Below, in pieces: positions 43,701 through 53,399 of a stretch of DNA of 64,000 nt. How positions within the stretch are numbered: the first letter of the stretch is position 1; each line of letters starts with the position of its first letter. The notes below the pieces were generated by a model. The model was not told where the DNA came from. It saw only the letters and a program-made list of their open reading frames with translations, and ran no database searches. Both the position numbers and the translations under genes were made by a program. Origin of the DNA: Opitutales bacterium (lineage in GTDB: Bacteria; Verrucomicrobiota; Verrucomicrobiia; Opitutales; JABSRG01); the NCBI GenBank assembly GCA_028280845.1, contig JANQKZ010000011.1, positions 1 through 64,000 of the forward strand. Direction: 5' to 3'.

Positions 43701-45764
43701 ATGAGATCACTTGCCCTATTCCTTTTTCCATTCCTTTTATATATTTCGGCCACCTCCACAGGCATTGATCTCAGGCCATCCATTAGCGAACGCGAACTGC
43801 TTCCGGGCCCCTCCTCAGCCTATACAGGCCTAAACCAATCCCCATTCCAACATCGTTGGCTTGGTGGCGGGCAACGGTTTCCGCGTTGGACGTGGAAACA
43901 CGACCTGACCACTCAATTTAACTTCCAACACAACGCCCATACCTTCCTTGGGGCTGAGGAATTCAAATCAAACCCAGAATGGTTCCCGCTAGTGAGGGGA
44001 AAACGTGTCGACCTATCCGGAGCAAAGGGCCCCAACCCAAATTACGCCCACCCAGGCTTTGCGGAACACGTTGCCGGCCTGGCCCGTTCCCACTTTGAGG
44101 CAAACCCCGACTCTCTTTCGTTCAGCCTCAGCATGACCGATTCCCTTGTTTTCGATGACTCGGACCTCACCAGAGAGCTCGTCGAGCCCATCGCTTATTT
44201 TCGCCGACGCCCTGATTTCTCAGACCTCGTCTTCGCCTTCGCCAACCGCGTGGCTGAATGGGTCTTTTATCCTGAATCTCGAATCCCGGAACCCGATTCC
44301 CGGTTCCTCACTTCCTACGCCTACTATTGGGCAGAGAATACTCCTTCCTTCGACCTCCATCCACACGTCATTCCATTCCTCACTTCAGACCGCGCCCAAT
44401 GGTGGGATTCAGAGTATCAACGGAATGACCAGGATCTCATCCAACGTTGGGGTCAAGCAGGTCCGCAATTCATCGGTGGAAGAGACTACTATATGGGCGA
44501 AGGCTATTTCATTCCCCGCCATTATCCGAATTTAGCAGCAAAGAGCATTAATTTTTTGGCAAAGCATCATGCCCAGGCCTTTTATGCCGAAGGACGACCG
44601 ATCTGGGGTTGGAATGCTCCCCTCTACTGGCTGGCTGCTCAACTGCTCAGAAACCCGTACCAGGACCACAACACCTTGCTGAGACATTTTTACTCGACCA
44701 TGTATGGACATCAAGCTTCTCCATATATGCATCACTTTTTCACTCGATGCGAAGAAATCTGGATGAACCAATCAGGCACTTGGCAATGGCTCAGATACTA
44801 TCAGCATCCCAGTCAGGCCGAACTCTTTCCACCTGAAGTATGCCAAGAACTTATGGGCATTCTCTGGCAGGCCTATAAGGCAGTGGGTGGATCAGAAAAT
44901 ACACTGAAAGAGGAAGGGGAGAGGTGGAGAGGATGGTCTTCTCATAAGCTCTATCGCATGCGCATTGAACTGACCCTGAAAGCCTTCCAGTTCACCCAGG
45001 TAGCCTCTGAGTTTTATTTTGCCTGGAAAGCTTGTGCCTTAAATCCATTGCTGACGGAATCCGACCTTCGCGCCTTCAAACAGGACCTTCATGCCTTTCA
45101 CCAGGCTCGAGCCAAGCTCGAGCATTTGCCCGACTTAGAAAGCCCAAGCAGTGGCTGGAAATTCAAACACCGCCTCCTCCTCCTCGACCCAGAGCCCCGG
45201 CTTTTACTTTCTAGGGATTCCCCAGACACCAGACACCAGACAATAGATACTGTCTACAAAGCGGATTTTAGTGGTGAGCTCCTCCCCAGAGATACTCTCG
45301 GCTTAGACGCTTGGACTATCCATCGCAAAACCCTAAGTAGTGGCTTAGGCGTCAGCGCAGAACCCACCGAGACCTATGAATTCCGCCGGCTCCCTTCGAT
45401 TGGGAACGAGGAAGCAGGGGCAATTCAAATTAAGGGGTCTACCTATACATCTCTCTATTTTTGGTTTGATGCAGAACCAGGACACACCTATTGCGCTTCT
45501 GTCTTTGCCAAGGGCGTTGTTTCCCCAGGTTCAAGAACCACAATATATCTTAAGTTTAAGAATGAAAAAAGAGAAGATGTCGGTGGGGAAACCATCGACG
45601 AAACACCTCCCGGTATCCACGATGACTGGCTACCCTTGGTTACCACAAACCGGGCCCCAGAAGGAGCAACCCAGGGGTTTGCGGCAGTCCGGGTTTGGAA
45701 GCAATTTCCACGGGATTTCATCCAGTTGGACGATTTCAATATATCTTTAGTTGCTCATGATTAA
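43701..45764 (+). CDS. Secreted DUF4838-type protein (glycoside-hydrolase-like)
   Basis: A 687-residue protein with a signal peptide (about residues 1-18). 'NPEWFPLVRGKRVD', 'FSLSMTDSLVF', and 'GEGYFIPRHYPNLAAKSINFLAKHHAQAFYAEGRPIWGWNAPLYWLAAQLLRNP' match DUF4838 proteins, which are related to alpha-glucuronidase-like glycosidases. A C-terminal carbohydrate-binding-like jelly-roll (about 525-680) ends with 'FIQLDDFNISLV'. Two period-7 arrays are translated inside it (PESRIPEPDSR and SPDTRHQTIDT). It may trim or modify the exported glycan. Catalytic function is unproven. Confidence 0.75.
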   Translation: MRSLALFLFPFLLYISATSTGIDLRPSISERELLPGPSSAYTGLNQSPFQHRWLGGGQRFPRWTWKHDLTTQFNFQHNAHTFLGAEEFKSNPEWFPLVRGKRVDLSGAKGPNPNYAHPGFAEHVAGLARSHFEANPDSLSFSLSMTDSLVFDDSDLTRELVEPIAYFRRRPDFSDLVFAFANRVAEWVFYPESRIPEPDSRFLTSYAYYWAENTPSFDLHPHVIPFLTSDRAQWWDSEYQRNDQDLIQRWGQAGPQFIGGRDYYMGEGYFIPRHYPNLAAKSINFLAKHHAQAFYAEGRPIWGWNAPLYWLAAQLLRNPYQDHNTLLRHFYSTMYGHQASPYMHHFFTRCEEIWMNQSGTWQWLRYYQHPSQAELFPPEVCQELMGILWQAYKAVGGSENTLKEEGERWRGWSSHKLYRMRIELTLKAFQFTQVASEFYFAWKACALNPLLTESDLRAFKQDLHAFHQARAKLEHLPDLESPSSGWKFKHRLLLLDPEPRLLLSRDSPDTRHQTIDTVYKADFSGELLPRDTLGLDAWTIHRKTLSSGLGVSAEPTETYEFRRLPSIGNEEAGAIQIKGSTYTSLYFWFDAEPGHTYCASVFAKGVVSPGSRTTIYLKFKNEKREDVGGETIDETPPGIHDDWLPLVTTNRAPEGATQGFAAVRVWKQFPRDFIQLDDFNISLVAHD
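44274..44308. repeat. Period-7 array inside the DUF4838 gene
   Basis: GAATCTC, GAATCCC, GGAACCC, GATTCCC, GGTTCCT: five units, in frame, encoding PESRIPEPDSRFL. Confidence 0.85.
45224..45251. repeat. AGACACC heptamer array inside the DUF4838 gene
   Basis: AGACACC, AGACACC, AGACAAT, AGATACT: in frame, encoding PDTRHQTIDT at the junction of the catalytic-like and C-terminal domains. Same unit as in the pyrophosphorylase gene at 8.2 kb. Confidence 0.9.
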
Positions 45765-46773
45765 TCCGCTTGCGGCGTTTATATTTATGATCTGCACTTT
45801 TGGTATCTCAACCATTTCGGTTAAGGTACTAAATCACTGGGCGAGGCAAAGGAACATTCTTGATCAACCTAATGAGCGGAGTTTTCACTCTACCCCTACT
45901 CCTCGCATTGGGGGCCTTCCCATCTGGGGATTGGGGGCCATCACTTTAGGGATAACCCTGGCAGTCTGGCCCTTCAATTGGACCTGGGCAGGATACCTCG
46001 TTGGATCTATCGCCTTGGGTTCAGTGGCCCTCCTCGATGATTACCAGTCGGTGTCCCGCCGCCTCCGTTTCGGCGTCCAATTGTTTTCAGCATCCCTACT
46101 GCTGGCACCGTCACTCTTTTTTGGATATTTGGACATATCGCTCCTGGACACTTCCGTACCCACCGTTCTGGCTATCGGGATTTATTTCACCTTTGTGGTG
46201 GGCATGGTGAACGCCTACAACTTTATGGACGGCATTGATGGCATTTCCGGACTCCAGGGGATCGTAGCTGCTTCCGCCTGGCTGGTATTTGCATATCAGT
46301 TAAATTTACCATCGACCATTCTGCTATCGATCATCCTGGCAGTCACCTGCGCAGGTTTCCTCGTCCACAACTGGGCCCCGGCCAAGATTTTCATGGGAGA
46401 TATCGGCAGCACATTCTTAGGTTACACCTTTGCCTCAATGCCAATTCTGGCATTCGCCGAGATAGCAGCAATCAGACATCAGAACCCGGAATTACCAACC
46501 GCCGAGGCACATCTCGCATCGCGCATCCCGGATCTCGGAACTCTTTTAATTTTCGCCATCATCACAGTGTGGCCTTTTATCGCGGACACCGCTTTCACCT
46601 TCACCCGACGCCTCCTAAACCGGGAAAACGTCTTTGAAGCCCATCGGACCCATGTTTATCAGCGCTGGGCCGCCCGATTCCCCGATCGCACCACCGGGCA
46701 CCGCGCCGTCTCGACGACCTACGCGGCGATGTCGGCAGCAGGCATGCTAGCCTTTTTCCTTTTGGCCAGGTAG
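45757..46773 (+). CDS. WecA/MraY-family undecaprenyl-phosphate sugar-1-phosphate transferase
   Basis: A 338-residue polytopic enzyme (about ten hydrophobic segments). 'LLDDYQSVSRRLRFGVQL' contains the DD pair, 'NAYNFMDGIDGISGLQG' the NxxNxxDGIDGL-type motif, and 'HNWAPAKIFMGDIGSTFLGY' the GD motif. The last loop has 'RRLLNRENVFEAHRTHVYQRW', the HxxH-type block. It primes glycan synthesis on undecaprenyl phosphate. It is a second priming enzyme besides PglC. The ATG at 45757 overlaps the previous stop by 8 bases. Confidence 0.92.
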   Translation: MINPLAAFIFMICTFGISTISVKVLNHWARQRNILDQPNERSFHSTPTPRIGGLPIWGLGAITLGITLAVWPFNWTWAGYLVGSIALGSVALLDDYQSVSRRLRFGVQLFSASLLLAPSLFFGYLDISLLDTSVPTVLAIGIYFTFVVGMVNAYNFMDGIDGISGLQGIVAASAWLVFAYQLNLPSTILLSIILAVTCAGFLVHNWAPAKIFMGDIGSTFLGYTFASMPILAFAEIAAIRHQNPELPTAEAHLASRIPDLGTLLIFAIITVWPFIADTAFTFTRRLLNRENVFEAHRTHVYQRWAARFPDRTTGHRAVSTTYAAMSAAGMLAFFLLAR

Positions 46774-46846
46774 GGCCGGAAAATGGGTCGACCTTCACCC
46801 CCCTATCGGCGGTAGCCAGTTTTGATTCTTCAACTCCGCAATATTA

Positions 46847-46876
46847 TCTGTGTTTATCCGCGTCTATATGCGGTTC
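46847..46876. repeat. 'TCTGTGTTTATCCGCGTC' dispersed phrase upstream of pglF
   Basis: A 30-base phrase of the same style as those before the genes at 38.3-41 kb, here 112 bases before pglF. Confidence 0.45.
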
Positions 46877-46987
46877 ATAATCAGGTTGTCTTTTTCATTT
46901 TCTTTTTTTTTAATCAAATGTTTCTCTTAATCATAAATACTTGCTAAACTCCTCACTGGTAACACCTTCGACTATCAGATTTTATAC

Positions 46988-48853
46988 ATGAAAACGGTCT
47001 TCCGTTATCTGACACCAGCCAGAACTCTCGTTCTCGCTTTGGCCTACTCCACCCTCTTTGTCATAAGCCTGAAGCTGGCCTACGAGCTTCGCTTTGATTT
47101 TAACATTCCGGCTGAATTTAATGAACGTTTCCTCAATCAGGTCCTTTGGATCGTGCCGCTCAAGCTCGGTCTCCTCCTGACCTTCGGCCAGTTTGGTGGC
47201 CTCCTCAGTTACTTCCGGCTTCCTGACCTTTCCCGTATCTTCTTTGCCCTTTTTATCGCTTCGATTGGACTATTAATTGCCTTTTACTTTGGAGATCGAA
47301 ATCAATTTGTTCCCCGATCCGTCATTCTTGGAGATTTCCTCTTTTCCATCATTTTCATCACTGGGTTCCGGATGACCCTGCGTATTGTCCGGGAGCGCTA
47401 TATGGTGGGACAGACTGGAAGTGAGAAAAAGCTTAAACGGACTGGGATCATCGGAGCCGGCGATGCCGGGGCTCAAATCGCCGCAGACCTGCTTGCTCAT
47501 CCTCGCCACGGCATGCGCCCGGTTTGTTTTCTTGATGATGATCCAGAGAAGCTAAAACGCCATATTCATGGAATCTCCGTCGTCGATAAGACAAATGGTC
47601 TTCGCGAGGCCAAAACAAAGTATGGCTTGGAAAAAGTTATCATCGCCATGCCCTCCGCTTCCGCCCGTGTCATAACCGATATCGTTCGCCAGGCCCGGGA
47701 CCTCGGCCTGGAAGCTGAAATGGTACCTTCCCTGGAGCAACTCGCGACCGGAAAAGTTAAAGCTAACCAAATACGCCCGGTGGACATCCAGGACTTGTTG
47801 GGTCGCGAGCAAGTCGAACTGGAGACCGAAAAAATCCGGAGAATGATCCAGGGCAGAGTAGTTCTCGTCACTGGAGCCGGGGGCAGCATCGGCTCGGAAC
47901 TCTGCCGCCAGATCGCCCAGAATAATCCGGCACGCCTTTTGATGGTTGAGCAAAATGAATACGCCCTCTTTCAAATCGAAAATGAACTCTCTGAAAAGGG
48001 CTATGATTCTATTTCTGTCGCCCTGATTGCGGACATCCTCGATACCAAACGAATCCATGCAATTTTCAATCGCTACCAGCCTCATTTGGTTTTCCACGCT
48101 GCCGCGCACAAACATGTTCATTTAATGGAGCGACAACCCGGGGAGGCCTTGAAAAACAACTCGGTCGGCACCGAACAACTCGCCAATATTTCCGCCCAGA
48201 TGGGCGTACAGAAATTTGTCCTCATTTCCACGGATAAAGCTATCAACCCCACCAGTGTGATGGGGGCGTCCAAGCGGTTAGCTGAAATCTACCTCCAGGC
48301 CAAACAAAAGGAGAATGGTACTCTCACGCGGTTTATGGCTGTCCGCTTTGGCAATGTCTTGGGATCCTCCGGAAGTGTCGTTCCCATCTTTCGCAATCAA
48401 ATCCAAAAGGGCGGCCCCGTCCGGGTGACCCATCCCGATGTTACACGCTATTTCATGACAATCCCCGAGGCGGTCGGGCTCGTCCTCCAGGCTGCAACCC
48501 AGGGGGATGGCGGAGAAATATTTGTGTTAGACATGGGCAAGCCTATTAAGATCGTCGACCTCGCCCGTCAGATGATCGAGCTCAGTGGCTATCGCCCTGA
48601 TATCGATATCGAAATTGAATATATCGGGCTACGGCCAGGGGAAAAACTCTTCGAAGAGCTCCAGCATGATACGGAAGACCATCAGGAGACGGAGCATCCG
48701 CGAATACGACGTTATTGTTCTGAACCCAGTGAGGCAGTCGTGGTCAGGGAGTTCTTAAGAAATATTGAGGATGACATCCTGCACCTCGACCGGAATGGCA
48801 TTAAAGAAAAATTGAAAACATTTATTCCGGAGTACCGAGCCTTCCTGGATTAA
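46988..48853 (+). CDS. pglF: PglF/CapD-type UDP-GlcNAc 4,6-dehydratase
   Basis: A 621-residue membrane-anchored nucleoside-diphosphate-sugar dehydratase. Four N-terminal hydrophobic segments (about 1-130) are followed by a CoA-binding-like Rossmann domain (GIIGAGDAGAQIA) and the catalytic SDR domain (VLVTGAGGSIGSELCRQI). The active site has the 'ISTDKAINPTSVMGASKRLAE' form, with Met instead of the usual Tyr, typical of this group. It makes UDP-4-keto-6-deoxy-GlcNAc, the first step to bacillosamine. It closes the glycan locus. Confidence 0.93.
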   Translation: MKTVFRYLTPARTLVLALAYSTLFVISLKLAYELRFDFNIPAEFNERFLNQVLWIVPLKLGLLLTFGQFGGLLSYFRLPDLSRIFFALFIASIGLLIAFYFGDRNQFVPRSVILGDFLFSIIFITGFRMTLRIVRERYMVGQTGSEKKLKRTGIIGAGDAGAQIAADLLAHPRHGMRPVCFLDDDPEKLKRHIHGISVVDKTNGLREAKTKYGLEKVIIAMPSASARVITDIVRQARDLGLEAEMVPSLEQLATGKVKANQIRPVDIQDLLGREQVELETEKIRRMIQGRVVLVTGAGGSIGSELCRQIAQNNPARLLMVEQNEYALFQIENELSEKGYDSISVALIADILDTKRIHAIFNRYQPHLVFHAAAHKHVHLMERQPGEALKNNSVGTEQLANISAQMGVQKFVLISTDKAINPTSVMGASKRLAEIYLQAKQKENGTLTRFMAVRFGNVLGSSGSVVPIFRNQIQKGGPVRVTHPDVTRYFMTIPEAVGLVLQAATQGDGGEIFVLDMGKPIKIVDLARQMIELSGYRPDIDIEIEYIGLRPGEKLFEELQHDTEDHQETEHPRIRRYCSEPSEAVVVREFLRNIEDDILHLDRNGIKEKLKTFIPEYRAFLD

Positions 48854-49023
48854 GGCCTTGCTCACCTCCAGCAAAACGCGAAGACACTCGTGAATATTCA
48901 AACGCTGGGTTGTTAGGAGTTCAGTGCCGCATCTGGATTCTGCCGCTCATATCTTTTGGTGAAATATAGGGGTTAGCGTATCCCTGCACTTTCAACATTG
49001 CGATCGTTAGGGGGCAAGAAGAA

Positions 49024-50538
49024 CTATCTTAACGATTTAAGCGTTACTACAGGAATCAGAACGAATGCGTAATAGACGGACGGGGACCAGAAAACAAACT
49101 CCACCGCAGCATAAAAAAACAACACTCCGAACGTTGCTCCCCAAACCATTTGCCCCGCCCGACCTGTTTCAAGCTTATGGGATGGCGGGAAAAAAATCCG
49201 CTTCACCATTACAATCACCCAATAGCCAAGGATCCCCATCAATATGGAAGTTCCAATAACTCCTACTTCGGCTAAGCTTTGTAACCAGTCTGAGTGAGCA
49301 AATTTTAACCTCACTGTCAGGACCGCATCTTCGTCAAAACCTCGTTGCTCACGCCATTGCCTTTTAGTGTGAAATTGGGATATATAAATCTCAGGATAGT
49401 TCCTCTGGTGAACCCCAATGTAAAATCGGTAACTTCCCAAACCAAATCCGGTGAAGGGTTCTTCTTTCCACATGTCCACAGTGGCTTTCATAAAAAGGAA
49501 GCGGGCCCGGGAACCCTTTTCCATGAACCGATCAGATTCTCCCGTATGGGCTAGTCCAAAAGCATCTTGAACCACCTGCTGAACCTCTTTGTTGAGTTGA
49601 ACAATATCTAATTTTGCCCCGAAGAGAAGTCCCACACAAAGGATCAAAACAGAAAGGAATACACCCCCGGCTAAGGATCCTCGATTGATCTCCAGGGTTC
49701 GAGAAGCCATGACGGATGCAATCCAGACCATGAAGAAAATCGCAATGACGGCGGTTCCAAACAGAACTCCTCCTCGCGAATCCGAGACCCACAGTCCTGC
49801 GTAATGCAACAGGGCGATCGAAATGAGAAAAAGAAAGGGACTCGATTTAGCGCCACGGTTGCTAGCTTGATGGAAATAAAAAAGAGCCAGCCCGAGGCAT
49901 AATCCTAAATTTAAAACAAGAAACGCCCCTGCATGGTTCGGGTAGTAAAAGCTCCCAAAGAAACCAATGGATCCCTGGTGGGGGAAAGACCACAAGAGGC
50001 GATCTGAGCCGGAAAAGTGGACCAGAATTGCTAAGGCAACCATCAGAGCGCAGCTGAGAACCGATGTCCAGACGAGGAAGAGAACGGACCGCCGGTGCTG
50101 GATGGCAATCCAGAGGGCGCACACGAATAGCCAGGCGCCCGATTGAAATATAATAGCTTGCCACATGTTCACTTTCTCCCACGGAACGGCGATGCCATGG
50201 GGAAGCCACTCGATGTAGTTGACCGGCTGGAGCCAGTGCTTCGACCCTTCCTGAATACGGACGTACATCGGGTTCAGAGCCTGAATCATGGTGTAGATCA
50301 CATACAAACCTCCTAGCCAGAAAATCGGAAATTTAAGGAGGCGTTTCCACGGTGCTTCGTTCGCCCGGCGTGAGGTATCCCACGCTGCCGGCATGGGAAT
50401 TATCGCCAAAACGAAGCACGAACAACCAAGAACGAACAACGTGATTTTCGCCCAGTCGAAGATCCCGCTGAGTCCCCACCCTGTGAAGATAACCAGGACG
50501 GCCGCCACACCTGCCACCAGCTTCTCCCGTCGCGGCAT
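49024..50538 (-). CDS. O-antigen ligase/polymerase family membrane protein
   Basis: A 504-residue polytopic protein of the Wzy_C/O-antigen ligase type. 'GLWVSDSRGGVLFG' and 'WKEEPFTGFGLGSYRF...KFAHSDWLQSLAEVGVIGTSILMG' (His in the large periplasmic loop) are characteristic. The frame opens at 50760, but that part is encoded by dispersed repeats, so the ATG at 50538 (MPRREKLVAG) is preferred. It stands alone on the minus strand, facing the glycan locus. Confidence 0.85.
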   Translation of the reverse strand: MPRREKLVAGVAAVLVIFTGWGLSGIFDWAKITLFVLGCSCFVLAIIPMPAAWDTSRRANEAPWKRLLKFPIFWLGGLYVIYTMIQALNPMYVRIQEGSKHWLQPVNYIEWLPHGIAVPWEKVNMWQAIIFQSGAWLFVCALWIAIQHRRSVLFLVWTSVLSCALMVALAILVHFSGSDRLLWSFPHQGSIGFFGSFYYPNHAGAFLVLNLGLCLGLALFYFHQASNRGAKSSPFLFLISIALLHYAGLWVSDSRGGVLFGTAVIAIFFMVWIASVMASRTLEINRGSLAGGVFLSVLILCVGLLFGAKLDIVQLNKEVQQVVQDAFGLAHTGESDRFMEKGSRARFLFMKATVDMWKEEPFTGFGLGSYRFYIGVHQRNYPEIYISQFHTKRQWREQRGFDEDAVLTVRLKFAHSDWLQSLAEVGVIGTSILMGILGYWVIVMVKRIFFPPSHKLETGRAGQMVWGATFGVLFFYAAVEFVFWSPSVYYAFVLIPVVTLKSLR

Positions 50539-50571
50539 CTCTCGTCGCTGAGACCGTCCACCTTCCCGAAA

Positions 50572-50781
50572 TCGCTGAATGGACGATGCCGCATTAGTAG
50601 ATGAAGTGGAAGTACCCAAATGGTTCACAGGGGAAAGGTTAAACGAGGGAAGGCTAAAAAATCCACAGCAATACTTTGGGATTTGGGTACTTGGGCATGA
50701 GTCATTCAGCGAAGCGCATCCGCCCGCCTTGGCGAAAGCACTCAATCGACGACACGGCATTGGATGAATTGGTCAAGGTAG
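50572..50781. repeat. Two imperfect direct copies of a 45-base repeat
   Basis: Copy A starts at 50572 (CTGAATGGACGATGCCGCAT) and copy B at about 50738 (CTCAATCGACGACACGGCAT); both continue with 'TAGATGAA' or 'GGATGAAT' and end in 'GTA'. On the minus strand both read as NA(A/V)SSIxxFRxGGR. They inflate the open frame of the ligase gene. Confidence 0.6.
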
Positions 50782-50975
50782 GAGAGCTGGAACTCACGCC
50801 ACAAATTAAAACCACCAATGGACACAAATGCACACTAATTCTAAAACGCCGATTCAACACCCTTTGCGCAACAATGATGGGTTCCACAATTTCACGCTTT
50901 ATGTGATAGCCGTGGTCCCCTGCTTTTCGGCTATGCCGAGCGACCAATCCTCAAAAAAGTCGAACAAAACATAAA

Positions 50976-50998
50976 GCTCACCGATTCCTGCGGTGAGC
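50976..50998. other. 8-bp-stem hairpin in the intergenic region
   Basis: GCTCACCG, 7-base loop, CGGTGAGC. No T-run follows on either strand, so I do not call it an intrinsic terminator. Confidence 0.45.
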
Positions 50999-51316
50999 CG
51001 CTTTCCACAACAGCAATGCCGTTTCCCCTTCAGCATGACTTTTGATCCTCTGGCCCCTCCGGTTGTTGAAGCCGACTTAAGAATGATATAACAACCTCAA
51101 GAGGAAATTTAGCAACGGCTCCAATCGGCTCAATGCTAATGGATCGCGTCATCTGAATTTTACCTAGGTTACGGAAAAACGAGGAACGTGTTGATTGGCG
51201 ACGTCCGTTTTTTCCCTGGTGGCGGGATACGGCGAGACGGCCAAGGTGGCTCCCACAAGGTAAACCACCCATCGGTGTCGTTGTTCGAATCGAACTGAAA
51301 AGGATCCGGGGACGAT

Positions 51317-51422
51317 GGGCGGGCGGGATGATATCCCGCCGGCATTGGCCAGGGCTGGACCCTGTTTTATGTGAAGGCTTATACCCCGGAAGGATTCCGG
51401 CTGCATGCCATGCAGCCCTCCC
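51317..51422. mobile_element. MITE-like element, copy 1
   Basis: Ends GGGCGGGC and GCCCTCCC are near-perfect inverted repeats. Two internal palindromes follow: GGCGGGATGATATCCCGCC (51322-51340) and GGCTGCATGCCATGCAGCC (51399-51417). The second copy at 61.6 kb has the same two palindromes in the same order. No coding capacity. Confidence 0.75.
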
Positions 51423-51696
51423 ATTATCCCCTCATATCGCTTTCCACTCACTTGGCAGGCTATGGATGACACCATGCGCAGCGTTCACCAACGCTAAAGG
51501 GGTGACCGTGCGCCGAATCCATTCTGACAAAACCCCGGGAGGGCGAGGCTCCGCACCGCCGGATTATGCCCACCCTTTTCGATTTCGTTGTCACTGCGGT
51601 AATCGTAGTCGATTCGGATTTGGAGGAAGTATAGGGCGAATCCTTGGGTGCAGCAAAAAATATTGCCAACCCCCGACCCCTCCCTCTTGCTGGAGT

Positions 51697-53283
51697 ATGG
51701 CTCAAGCAACGGATCGATCCCTTTCTTTGGACGGGCAATTTTACCAGGAAGCCGACGCATTTTTCACGTCCAACCTTCCCCACGGGCTGACCTTTGACGA
51801 TATTTCGTTAGCCACCCTTTATTCCGAGGTCTTGCCGAAGCAGACTAAAACCGACGTTTCGCTTTCGGAGACCGTGCAGCTCCATATCCCGATCATCAGC
51901 TCGGACATGGATACAGTGACCGAAGCACGCATGGCGATTGCCATGGCCCTGAATGGCGGCATGGGCATTGTGCATTACAATATGAGCGACCGGGAACAGG
52001 TAAAGGAGGTAGCCCGTGTGAAAAATCATATCCACGGGTTTATCCAGGAACCCGTTACGGTACAGCCCGATTTTCATATCGGGGATGTCCTCCAATTGAT
52101 GGAGCAAAAAGGCTACAAGTTCGCAACCTTCCCCGTCGTTGACAAACACAACCGGCTCATGGGGCTCCTGCCCGGCCGGGTGGTGAAGGGCCGCTATGCC
52201 GCCAAAAAAGTTAGCGAGGCGATGCATGCCCTAGACCAGGTCTTTACCCTCAACCATCGCGAGATTTCCAAAGACCCCATTGGGGCCGCCGACAAGTTTT
52301 TTAACGAACACCTCGGAATCCATAAACTCCTTGTAGTGGATGACGAGCAGAAGCTGAAAGGCCTCTTCACCATGAGCGACATCGAACGCCTGATGGCAGA
52401 AAAAACGAGTGAGGTCAAACCCGCGCGGGATCCCGCTTTCCGACTGGTTTGCGGGGCGGCCATCGGGGCAAAACACACAGCGGATGGGTCCCTTGACCGT
52501 GAAGGCCTGACCACTCACGTGGCCAACCTCGTGGAAGAGGGAATCGATGCCGTAGCCGTGTCTACGGCCCATGGACACACAGCTGGTGTGGGCGACATGG
52601 TTCGTATCCTTCGCAGTGCCTTTCCGGACCTCACCATCATCGCCGGCAACGTGACCAGCGGGGATGGCGTCCGCTTCCTTGCTGAAGCCGGAGCCAACGC
52701 GATCAAAGTGGGTCAAGGGCCGGGATCAATTTGCACGACCCGGATCGTGGCCGGTGTAGGGATTCCCCAGATGACCGCTCTCTATGTAGCCAGCCGCGAA
52801 GCAACGAACCATGGAATCAAGGTGATCGCTGATGGGGGCATCACAAAGTCGGGGGATATAGCGAAAGCGCTGACCCTGGCCGATTCCGTCATTCTGGGCG
52901 GCCTCCTTGCCGGCTGCCGTGAAGCGCCCGGCCAGATCATGGAAATCAATGGGAAACTGTACAAACAGTATCGCGGCATGGGAAGCCATGCCGCGATGAA
53001 AGAGGGATCCGCCGCACGCTACGGACACGACAAACAGGATATCAGTCGAAAGGCCGCCGCTGAAGGTATTGAAGCCCTAAAAGAAGTCTCCGGCACGGTG
53101 GATGATGTGCTGCGTGAATTGGTCGGCGGGGTGCAAAGCGGGTTAGGATACCTGGGCGCCAACGATTTAATGGAGTTGAAGCAAAAAGCGCGGTATATTC
53201 GAGTCAGCCCGGCAGGACAGAAAGAGTCTGCCCCGCATGATGTGATTACCGTCAAAACCACCGACTCCTCCAAGCCCGGCTGA
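51697..53283 (+). CDS. guaB: Inosine-5'-monophosphate dehydrogenase
   Basis: A 528-residue enzyme that oxidises IMP to XMP, the committed step to GMP. '[17 protein letters not shown]' opens the barrel; two CBS motifs occupy about residues 115-230. The catalytic loop is [18 protein letters not shown] with the active Cys, and '[19 protein letters not shown]' is the flap. The frame is open back to 51328, but that part runs through the MITE-like element, so the ATG at 51697 ([10 protein letters not shown]) is chosen. Somewhat longer than E. coli GuaB (488). Confidence 0.95.
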   Translation: MAQATDRSLSLDGQFYQEADAFFTSNLPHGLTFDDISLATLYSEVLPKQTKTDVSLSETVQLHIPIISSDMDTVTEARMAIAMALNGGMGIVHYNMSDREQVKEVARVKNHIHGFIQEPVTVQPDFHIGDVLQLMEQKGYKFATFPVVDKHNRLMGLLPGRVVKGRYAAKKVSEAMHALDQVFTLNHREISKDPIGAADKFFNEHLGIHKLLVVDDEQKLKGLFTMSDIERLMAEKTSEVKPARDPAFRLVCGAAIGAKHTADGSLDREGLTTHVANLVEEGIDAVAVSTAHGHTAGVGDMVRILRSAFPDLTIIAGNVTSGDGVRFLAEAGANAIKVGQGPGSICTTRIVAGVGIPQMTALYVASREATNHGIKVIADGGITKSGDIAKALTLADSVILGGLLAGCREAPGQIMEINGKLYKQYRGMGSHAAMKEGSAARYGHDKQDISRKAAAEGIEALKEVSGTVDDVLRELVGGVQSGLGYLGANDLMELKQKARYIRVSPAGQKESAPHDVITVKTTDSSKPG

Positions 53284-53399
53284 GGCTCGGTTGGACCTTT
53301 GGAATGGGAGGCTTTTGCAATTGGATATAGCTCGCGGTCACGCAACACCTTGAGTTCCCATCCCAGGCTTTCAGCTACATGCATGGTGTTCGTTCGGAC

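Larger units (their letters stand above)
50539..51696. other. Repeat-rich divergent intergenic region
   Basis: About 1.16 kb between the minus-strand ligase gene and guaB with no credible gene. It contains two imperfect copies of a 45-base repeat (50572-50781), a 'GGGATTTGGGTACTTGGGC' string at about 50680, a hairpin GCTCACCG/CGGTGAGC at 50976-50998, the MITE-like element at 51317-51422 and a 'CGATTTCG...ATCGTAGTCGATT' phrase at about 51580-51625. Confidence 0.65.

Noticed and set aside
46808-46815. Second GGCGGTAG core upstream of pglF
   Set aside because: Only the 8-base core matches (followed by CCAG, not CGTG); an 8-mer is expected by chance in a 64-kb window.
50539-50760. N-terminal extension of the minus-strand ligase
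   Set aside because: Encoded by a dispersed 45-base repeat and repeat phrases; the hydrophobic protein begins properly at 50538.
50976-50998. Intrinsic terminator
   Set aside because: Good 8-bp stem but no T-run on either strand.
51328-51696. N-terminal extension of guaB
   Set aside because: The extra 123 codons run through a MITE-like element and repeats and have no similarity to IMP dehydrogenase.
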